From Porticoccaceae bacterium UBA2002 (GTDB lineage: Bacteria; Pseudomonadota; Gammaproteobacteria; Pseudomonadales; Porticoccaceae), in NCBI GenBank assembly GCA_002334915.1, contig DDCQ01000089.1, positions 1 to 18,900 on the forward strand: a DNA stretch of 18,900 bases, written 5' to 3'. Of this stretch, positions 13,963-18,900 are shown in pieces. The position numbers were made by a program, and so were the translations under genes. The notes below the pieces were generated by a model that was not told the DNA's origin, did no database searches, and saw only the letters and a list, made by a program, of their open reading frames with translations. The first letter of the stretch is position 1, and the number at the start of each line of letters is the position of its first letter.

Positions 13963-15705
13963 TTAATCTATGGGTCGCACGGACTGCTCGTTGAGATGTC
14001 CGTCGAATAGCTGTTTAAATTTAATTACCGAGGGGTCGGCGTTTAATCTGTCTACGGCTTCTGCCAGGCGTTCGGCCTTCTCTCTGTTATCTGCAGCTCG
14101 CGGAGTCTCCTGTTCGGCAACACCAAAGGTAATTTCTACACTGAGGGGCTCGGCAAAATAATCGGACAGAGCTTCGCCCAGGGTCTGTTGATGGGCCGTG
14201 TCGTAGAGGCTGGTCTGGTTATTGTCGATCAGAAACTGCAGCTGACTGCCTTCGCGGCCTTTGTACAGGCAGTGGCTGGCGATCTCGCCCAGACTGGCAC
14301 CTATGGTTAACTGCTTGCGAATTTCGATCCAGTTATCTGGGGTGAAGTCTTGCAGGGCTACTTTTTGCTGTACCGGCTGTTCCCAGGGCGGTGATTCCAA
14401 TTGGACCGCGGCGCTGGATTGTTGCGACTCTGTGGGCTCGGCCAGCGATTGAGGGGCTGGCTGGGAGGCTGGCACTGGCTCGGCGGCTGCCGGTGCGGGT
14501 GCGGGTGCGGGTGCGGCGGCAGGAGGCTGCGCCTCTGGGGCCGCGGCTTCAGGCTTTTTTGCTGGGGACTCCGCCTCCTGGGGAGCCGGTGCCGGGGTGG
14601 CTTCGCGAATTGGCGGGTTGGCGTCGGGGCGGAAAGCCAGTGCCCGCAGCATAACCATTTCAAAGCCGGATTTTAGATCTGGTGCCAGGTGCAGATCTTT
14701 GCGGCCCAGCAGGCAGATTTGGTAAAACAGCTGCACATCTTCTTTGCTGGCTACCGCCGCCAGATTGAGCAGCTCGGAATAGTTGCCAACCCCCTTATCC
14801 AGGGCCTCTGGCACTGTCTGTAAAATAGCTACCTGATGCCAGATTGAGAGTACATCCGAGAGTGCCTGATCATAGTCGGGCGCCTGCTCGGCCATTCTTG
14901 AGATGGCGGCCAGCACATCTGTGCCTGTGCCGCCAGTCAGGGCGGTACAGATATCCACCACATAGCTGCGCTCTATGGTACCCAGCATGGAGCTGACATC
15001 GGCCTCATTGACCTGCCCACCGCCATGGCCAATCGCCTGGTCGGTCAGACTGAGCGCATCGCGCATACTGCCATCGGCGGCGCGGGCCAGAGACCAGAGC
15101 GCGGCCTCCTCAAATGGCACAGCTTCTTCGCCGAGCACAAATTGCAGATGCTGGGTAATGCGCTCTGGGCTGAGGTTTTTAAGATTAAATTGCAAGCAGC
15201 GCGACAGCACAGTGATGGGCAGTTTTTGCGGGTCTGTGGTGGCAAACAGAAACTTTACATGGGGCGGCGGCTCTTCCAGAGTTTTTAGCAGTGCGGCAAA
15301 GCTCGACTTTGACAGCATATGTACTTCATCGATCAGGTAGATCTTAAAGCGACCTCTGGAGGGCGCGTACTGCACATTGTCGAGCAGGTCGCGCATATCG
15401 TCGACGCCTGTTCGCGAGGCGGCATCCACTTCAATAAGATCAATAAAGCGCCCCTCGGCAATTTCTGTGCAACTGGAGCACTGGCCACAGGGTACCGAGC
15501 TAATACCGGTTTCGCAGTTGAGGCATTTGGAGAGGATGCGGCCAATGGTGGTTTTGCCCACACCGCGAGTGCCGGTAAACAGATAGGCATGGTGCAGACG
15601 GTCATTGTCCAGGGCGTTAATCAGTGCCTGCAGCACATGTTCCTGCCCTGCCATTTCGGCAAAAGAGCGTGGACGCCATTTACGGGCTAGAACCTGATAA
15701 CTCAT
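13963..15705 (-). CDS. dnaX: DNA polymerase III subunits tau and gamma
   Basis: 580-aa tau subunit, the ATPase of the clamp loader that also tethers polymerase and DnaB. Walker A is GTRGVGKT (45-52), the zinc site uses C64, C73, C76 and C79 (CGQCSSC), Walker B is LIDEVH (124-129), and the arginine finger is R169 in LSRC. Domain III follows. A Pro/Ala-rich linker (about 370-420, with PAPAPAPA) leads to the polymerase-binding C-terminal domain. Within the linker, codons 382-384 (GCA AAA AAG) hold a complete frameshift cassette (see separate entry) that would yield a gamma product of about 385 aa. A perfect TATAAT box lies 30-35 bases before the ATG. No clear ribosome site is seen. It is the first protein gene of a seven-gene operon, directly after the SRP RNA gene. 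Confidence 0.97.
   Translation of the reverse strand: MSYQVLARKWRPRSFAEMAGQEHVLQALINALDNDRLHHAYLFTGTRGVGKTTIGRILSKCLNCETGISSVPCGQCSSCTEIAEGRFIDLIEVDAASRTGVDDMRDLLDNVQYAPSRGRFKIYLIDEVHMLSKSSFAALLKTLEEPPPHVKFLFATTDPQKLPITVLSRCLQFNLKNLSPERITQHLQFVLGEEAVPFEEAALWSLARAADGSMRDALSLTDQAIGHGGGQVNEADVSSMLGTIERSYVVDICTALTGGTGTDVLAAISRMAEQAPDYDQALSDVLSIWHQVAILQTVPEALDKGVGNYSELLNLAAVASKEDVQLFYQICLLGRKDLHLAPDLKSGFEMVMLRALAFRPDANPPIREATPAPAPQEAESPAKKPEAAAPEAQPPAAAPAPAPAPAAAEPVPASQPAPQSLAEPTESQQSSAAVQLESPPWEQPVQQKVALQDFTPDNWIEIRKQLTIGASLGEIASHCLYKGREGSQLQFLIDNNQTSLYDTAHQQTLGEALSDYFAEPLSVEITFGVAEQETPRAADNREKAERLAEAVDRLNADPSVIKFKQLFDGHLNEQSVRPID
14492..14515. repeat. Hexanucleotide microsatellite in the dnaX linker
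   Basis: Four perfect copies of GGTGCG (plus strand) lie end to end. On the coding strand they encode alternating Pro-Ala. A change of copy number keeps the frame and would only lengthen or shorten the tau linker. The array sits immediately 3' of the frameshift hairpin. Confidence 0.9.
14516..14579 (-). promoter_or_regulatory. Programmed -1 ribosomal frameshift cassette in dnaX
   Basis: In mRNA order: AGGAGG (14579-14574) acts as an internal Shine-Dalgarno-like stimulator; 13 bases later comes the slippery heptamer A AAA AAG (14560-14554), in the correct phase (GCA AAA AAG, codons 382-384). After a -1 slip the ribosome reads GCC and then TGA (14551-14549). Downstream is a hairpin in two stages: GCGGC (14544-14540) with GCCGC (14520-14516), and inside it GAGGC (14535-14531) with GCCTC (14527-14523) around a GCA loop. 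All four elements match the layout known for E. coli dnaX, where the slip makes gamma. Confidence 0.88.
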
Positions 15706-15734
15706 AGCACAGTCTGCTTTGGTTTAAAGGGGTC

Positions 15735-15763
15735 ATTATAGGGAGTTAACTGAAGCGCTGGAA
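15735..15763 (-). promoter_or_regulatory. dnaX promoter
   Basis: On the minus strand TTCCAG (15758-15763), 17 bases, then a perfect TATAAT (15735-15740). The predicted start is near 15728, giving a leader of about 23 bases before the dnaX ATG. It lies between the SRP RNA gene and dnaX, so dnaX need not depend on read-through from the RNA gene. The -35 box is weak. Confidence 0.6.
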
Positions 15764-15777
15764 GGGCTAATGGCGAT

Positions 15778-15883
15778 GACCCCCAATAGCCACACCTCGG
15801 CACACAGCGTAACCACTACCGTTGCTCCCTTCCGGGCCTGGCGGGGTTCGCGGCTGGCTGTTGCGAGGGGACCAGAGGGGGCC
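15778..15883 (-). ncRNA. ffs: Signal recognition particle RNA (4.5S RNA, small bacterial type)
   Basis: About 106 nt on the minus strand. The universally conserved Ffh-binding domain IV is evident: CCAGGCCCGGAAGGGAGCA, with the GGAA tetraloop at 15833-15830 closed by a C/G-rich stem and the asymmetric AGC/A loops. The outer helices pair in order: GGCCCCC at the 5' end with GGGGGTC at the 3' end, CCTCG with CGAGG, ACAGC with GCTGT, and AACC with GGTT. That is a single long hairpin as in E. coli 4.5S RNA (114 nt). The RNA binds Ffh and targets nascent inner-membrane proteins. Ends were set by the terminal 7-bp helix (one G-U pair) and may be off by a few bases. Its place directly upstream of dnaX parallels the scr-dnaX arrangement of Bacillus subtilis. 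A 5' leader is expected, to be removed by RNase P. Confidence 0.93.
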
Positions 15884-15904
15884 ACCATTGAAGCGAAGCG
15901 CGGG

Positions 15905-15933
15905 ATTATCCGGGGTTTGGCGGGCAAGTGCAA
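15905..15933 (-). promoter_or_regulatory. Promoter of the SRP RNA gene
   Basis: On the minus strand TTGCAC (15928-15933), 17 bases, then GATAAT (15905-15910), followed at once by the GC-rich discriminator CCCGCGC. Such a discriminator is typical of stringently controlled stable-RNA promoters. The predicted start lies about 15-20 bases before the mature 5' end, consistent with a processed leader. Confidence 0.6.
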
Positions 15934-15946
15934 CAGGCCTGGGGCA

Positions 15947-15970
15947 TCTAGTCTAAAATCTAGTCTAAAA
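15947..15970. repeat. 12-bp tandem direct repeat upstream of ffs
   Basis: Two perfect adjacent copies of TCTAGTCTAAAA, with a third partial TCT following. The repeat is A/T-rich and begins 14 bp upstream of the ffs -35 box, between the divergent ffs and oppA promoters. It could be a binding site or simple slippage. Confidence 0.85.
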
Positions 15971-16076
15971 TCTGATAAAACAAGCAATGGAGCTACCTCT
16001 ATGGAGGGGTTATTCTTCACTTCCTAGGCCAGCTTGTTTACACTCCACAGCAGCCGCTTAGGCCATTGACTGGTCC

Positions 16077-16082
16077 TATAAT
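16077..16082 (+). promoter_or_regulatory. Candidate -10 element for oppA
   Basis: A perfect TATAAT lies 20 bases before the chosen oppA ATG. No good -35 is present at 16-18 bases. A start near 16089 would leave a leader of about 13 bases, so this call is tentative. Confidence 0.4.
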
Positions 16083-16101
16083 AATTACGGAATACGCCCC
16101 T

Positions 16102-17778
16102 ATGAAACAGTCCTCATTAGATGCACGTTTAAGTGCAATTACATATGCAAGATTTACCCAAAATTTACGCCCGCTTTTTGTTTTGGCTCTCAGCCTGATA
16201 TTAATAAGCTGCGGCACCTCAGAGAGCAATGTTGAAGCTGGCAACCGCACTGGCACTCTGCACTGGGGCAATGGCACAGAGCCACAGAGTCTGGACCCTC
16301 ATATTGCCACTGGTGTTCCGGAACACCATATTATTGTTGCGCTGATGGAAGGCCTGGTACATAAAGACAGCAAAACTCTGGGGCCGACGCCCGGGGTTGC
16401 CGAGTCCTGGACTGTCAGTGATGACGGCAGGGTCTACACCTTTAAACTGCGTGACAATGCCCGCTGGTCCAATGGTGATGTGCACAATGCCCATGACTTT
16501 GTCTGGTCCTGGTGGCGTGCACTGCAGCCTGCTCTGGGTAATCTCTATGCCTACATGTACTTCCCGATTGTGAATGCTCGTGAGTACTACGAGGGTGAGG
16601 TCACCGACTTTGAGCTGGTTGGCGTAAAGGCGCTGGATGATCTGACCCTGCAGGTGACGCTGGACAACCCAACCCCCTATTTTCTGCAGCTGCTGGATCA
16701 CTACAGCATGTTCCCGGTACATCAGGCCACTCTGGAAAAGTTTGGCGCCCCAGATGAGCGCGGCACGCGCTGGACCTATGCCGGCAATATGGTGGGCAAT
16801 GGCCCATTTAAGCTAACCAGCTGGGAGATTAATCGCGCCATTGAAGTTGATCGCAATACCTTTTACTGGGCCAATGATGAGGTGCGCCTAAATAAGATTG
16901 TGTTCTACCCTACCGAAAACACCACCACCGAGGAGCGCATGTTCCGCGCCGGGCAGTTGCACTATACCAACGGTGTGCCCATTGATAAGGTGGCGACCTA
17001 TCGCGATGCCAATGATCCGGCCCTGCGCGTTACCCCCTATCTGGGCACCTATTTCTACCGTATTAATGTAACTGTGCCCCATCTGCAGGACAAGCGAGTG
17101 CGTCGCGCCCTGGGCATGACCATTGACCGTAAAAGGATTACTGAGAATGTAACCAAGTCTGGGCAGATTCCCGCCTATGCCATGACGCCTCCCAATACCA
17201 GAGGCTACTACCCACCAATCGATCTGAGCTTTGACCCTGAAGCTGCTCGTCAACTGTTAGCAGCGGCAGGCTATCCCAATGGTGAGGGCTTCCCGGTAAC
17301 TGAGATTCTGTATAACACCAACGAAGGTCATCGCAAGGTAGCCGTGGCGATTCAGCAGATGTGGCGCGAGCATCTGAATATTGAGGTTAAATTGCTTAAC
17401 CAGGAGTGGAAGGTATACCTGGATAGCGAAAGCAATGGCGACTACCAAATCTCCCGCGCAGGCTGGATTGGCGACTATGTAGACCCCAATAATTTCCTGG
17501 ATATGTTTATCTGCAATGGCGGCAATAACCGCACCAGCTGGTGTAATGAAGAATATGATCGCCTGGTGTTGGATGTGGCTCCCAGAGCCAAGACCCAGGA
17601 AGAGCGTATGGCTATTTTTACTCAGGCTGAGAAGATGCTGATGGACGATTTGCCGGTGCTGCCTATCTACACTTACACCACTGCACATCTGGTACACCCC
17701 TCCATGAAAAATGTCGCGGACAATATTATGGATATGCAGTCGTACCGGGAGATCTATCTCGAGGGAGCCGACGACTAA
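16102..17778 (+). CDS. oppA: Oligopeptide ABC transporter substrate-binding lipoprotein
   Basis: 558 aa. Family 5 extracellular solute-binding protein that captures peptides in the periplasm and delivers them to OppBC. The N-terminus is a long lipoprotein signal: a positive n-region, a hydrophobic stretch (LFVLALSLILI, 25-35) and the lipobox LISC with C37 as the lipidated residue. The mature part starts with LHWGNGTEPQSLDPH, then ALMEGLV, GVAESWTVSDDGRVYTFKLR, NGPFKLTSW, RRALGMTIDR and GWIGDYVDPNNFLDMF, all strong OppA/MppA hallmarks. I chose the ATG at 16102, although an in-frame TTG at 16066 would add 12 residues, because that upstream stretch overlaps the -10 box. The stop TAA shares its last base with the oppB ATG. 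Homologues also bind murein tripeptide (MppA), which sequence alone does not exclude. Confidence 0.93.
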   Translation: MKQSSLDARLSAITYARFTQNLRPLFVLALSLILISCGTSESNVEAGNRTGTLHWGNGTEPQSLDPHIATGVPEHHIIVALMEGLVHKDSKTLGPTPGVAESWTVSDDGRVYTFKLRDNARWSNGDVHNAHDFVWSWWRALQPALGNLYAYMYFPIVNAREYYEGEVTDFELVGVKALDDLTLQVTLDNPTPYFLQLLDHYSMFPVHQATLEKFGAPDERGTRWTYAGNMVGNGPFKLTSWEINRAIEVDRNTFYWANDEVRLNKIVFYPTENTTTEERMFRAGQLHYTNGVPIDKVATYRDANDPALRVTPYLGTYFYRINVTVPHLQDKRVRRALGMTIDRKRITENVTKSGQIPAYAMTPPNTRGYYPPIDLSFDPEAARQLLAAAGYPNGEGFPVTEILYNTNEGHRKVAVAIQQMWREHLNIEVKLLNQEWKVYLDSESNGDYQISRAGWIGDYVDPNNFLDMFICNGGNNRTSWCNEEYDRLVLDVAPRAKTQEERMAIFTQAEKMLMDDLPVLPIYTYTTAHLVHPSMKNVADNIMDMQSYREIYLEGADD

Positions 17779-18710
17779 TGCTGCGATTTGCGCTCAGCCG
17801 GCTGCTGCAGGCCATTCCTGTTCTACTGGTCGTGATTACCATGACCTTTCTGCTGGTGCACAGCGCACCGGGCGGGCCTTTTTCTGCCGACAAGGCGGTA
17901 CCAGCCGAAGTACTGGAAGCGCTCGAAGCTCAGTACAATCTCAACCAGCCCCTGTGGCAGCAATATATTAGCTATCTGGGTGATGTGGTGCGCGGTGATA
18001 TGGGGCCCTCGTTTAAATACCCTGGCCGCAGTGTTAATGAGCTTATTTATTCTGGCCTGGGCACCACGGCTGAGCTGGGCTTTTATGCCATGCTGGTGGC
18101 CATTTTTATAGGCGTGATCGCTGGTGTTACCGCGTCCATGCGGCCTAATACCATGCAAGACTATGTGCCCATGACCGCAGCTATGATCGGTATCTGCATG
18201 CCCTCTTTCTTGCTGGGCCCTCTGCTGGTATTGATCTTTGGTATTCATCTGGATTGGTTGCCGGTATCTGGCTGGAACCAGATTCCCGGGGATAAGATTC
18301 TACCGGCGATCACCCTGGGGACTGGCTATGCAGCCTATATTGCTCGCCTGTCCCGTGGGGGTATGCTGGAGGTGCTGTCGCAAGACTATATTCGCACCGC
18401 CCGCGCCAAGGGTCTGTCTGAATTTTTAATTATTGGCAAACATGCCCTGCGCGGCGGATTGATTCCGGTGGTAGCCTTTCTGGGGCCAGCCTTTGCTGGT
18501 CTGCTGGGCGGGTCATTTGTGGTGGAGACTATCTACCAGATCCCCGGTCTGGGCCGCTTCTATGTGCAGGCCGCCTTTAACCGCGACTACACCATGATTC
18601 TGGGCACTACGGTGTTCTTTGCTACGCTGATTATCGTCTTTAATCTGCTGTCGGATATGCTGGCTGTCTGGTTAAACCCTAAACTGCGCCAACAGGTTAG
18701 GGGAGAATAG
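17778..18710 (+). CDS. oppB: Oligopeptide ABC transporter permease OppB
   Basis: 310-aa inner-membrane permease, similar in length to E. coli OppB (306). The first membrane helix is within FALSRLLQAIPVLLVVITMTFLLV (4-27). It is followed by the family's periplasmic region HSAPGGPF...YNLNQPLWQQYISYL and GDMGPSF, then several more helices. The EAA loop that contacts the ATPase is SQDYIRTARAKGLSEFLIIGKHALR (about 202-226). The C-terminal part has FVVETIYQIPGLGRFYVQA, typical of DppB/OppB permeases. Translation is coupled to oppA through TAATG. oppC begins two bases after the stop. The ATPase genes oppD and oppF should lie beyond the window. Confidence 0.95.
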   Translation: MLRFALSRLLQAIPVLLVVITMTFLLVHSAPGGPFSADKAVPAEVLEALEAQYNLNQPLWQQYISYLGDVVRGDMGPSFKYPGRSVNELIYSGLGTTAELGFYAMLVAIFIGVIAGVTASMRPNTMQDYVPMTAAMIGICMPSFLLGPLLVLIFGIHLDWLPVSGWNQIPGDKILPAITLGTGYAAYIARLSRGGMLEVLSQDYIRTARAKGLSEFLIIGKHALRGGLIPVVAFLGPAFAGLLGGSFVVETIYQIPGLGRFYVQAAFNRDYTMILGTTVFFATLIIVFNLLSDMLAVWLNPKLRQQVRGE

Positions 18711-18712
18711 TC

Positions 18713-18900
18713 ATGGATGCTAACAGCACAACGCTAACAGCTGAAAAAGGTACCTCACTCTGGGAAGATGCCTGGATTAAACTGCGCAAAAACCACCTGG
18801 CTATAGTTGGTCTGGGCCTGCTGGTATTTCTCTGTGTGATCTCGCTGCTAACGCCCTGGATTGCACCCTATGGCTATGAACAGCAGGACCTGCTGATGGG
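18713..18900 (+). CDS. oppC: Oligopeptide ABC transporter permease OppC, N-terminal part only
   Basis: The ATG at 18713 lies two bases after the oppB TAG, with GGGAGA inside the oppB end as ribosome site. The 62 visible codons show a short cytoplasmic start (SLWEDAWIKLRKNHLAIV) and then the first membrane helix (VGLGLLVFLCVISLLTPWIA), leading to PYGYEQQDLLMG. This is the standard N-terminus of DppC/OppC permeases, which carry the W..A...L..N..A motif before the first helix. The gene runs off the window edge. Confidence 0.9.
   Translation, partial: MDANSTTLTAEKGTSLWEDAWIKLRKNHLAIVGLGLLVFLCVISLLTPWIAPYGYEQQDLLM

Noticed and set aside
14261..14676. Overlapping antisense frames in the dnaX linker region
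   Set aside because: They arise from the GC-rich Pro/Ala repeat, which is open in several frames. No protein family is recognisable.
15736..16027. Open frames on both strands across the ffs region
   Set aside because: The segment is explained by the SRP RNA and its promoter. The frames lack starts with ribosome sites and any protein signature.
16066..16101. Upstream TTG start for oppA
   Set aside because: It would place the -10 box inside the coding region and lengthen an already long signal peptide. No good ribosome site precedes it.

Overview
The window looks like a chromosomal segment of a gammaproteobacterium, probably marine. I base this on the RNase D-YcgL-YcgN block, the dnaX-ybaB-recR order with the small SRP RNA upstream, an E. 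coli-like dnaX frameshift cassette, and protein sequences close to Pseudomonas/Cellvibrionales-type homologues. The taxon below class level is a guess. Most of the window is dense housekeeping sequence. The accessory pieces are a toxin-antitoxin pair and a repeat-bearing spacer.

Layout. (1) 1-2458, plus strand: the 3' end of a D-glutamate cyclase-like (DUF4392) gene, a D-amino acid aminotransferase and an alanine racemase. Together these could interconvert L-Ala, D-Ala, D-Glu and 5-oxo-D-proline. (2) 2459-2791: a spacer between convergent genes. It holds a 19-bp tandem duplication, a possible HipA-like gene remnant and a REP/MITE-like palindromic element. (3) 2792-5423, minus strand: recQ, and upstream of it a HigB/HigA-type toxin-antitoxin pair whose promoter overlaps a perfect 16-bp palindrome. 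(4) 5424-6465, minus: ubiX translationally coupled to a small flavin/PNPOx-fold protein. (5) 6545-10361, minus: a MoxR-type AAA ATPase, a CoxE-like VWA protein and a FadD-type acyl-CoA ligase. (6) 10693-15705, minus: a tightly packed operon dnaX-ybaB-recR-rnd-ycgL-ycgN-membrane protein, with the 4.5S/SRP RNA gene immediately upstream at 15778-15883. (7) 16102 to the end, plus: an oligopeptide ABC transporter, oppA-oppB-oppC, with oppC cut by the window edge.

The best-supported signal beyond ordinary gene calls is inside dnaX. It has an in-frame A AAA AAG slippery heptamer, an upstream AGGAGG, a downstream two-stage hairpin, and a TGA two codons into the -1 frame. This is the full architecture used by E. 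coli to make the short gamma subunit. Second is the D-amino-acid cluster, in which the alanine racemase carries Gly where the carbamylated Lys normally sits.

I see no tRNA, rRNA 16S/23S, CRISPR array, complete insertion sequence or convincing rho-independent terminator in the window.
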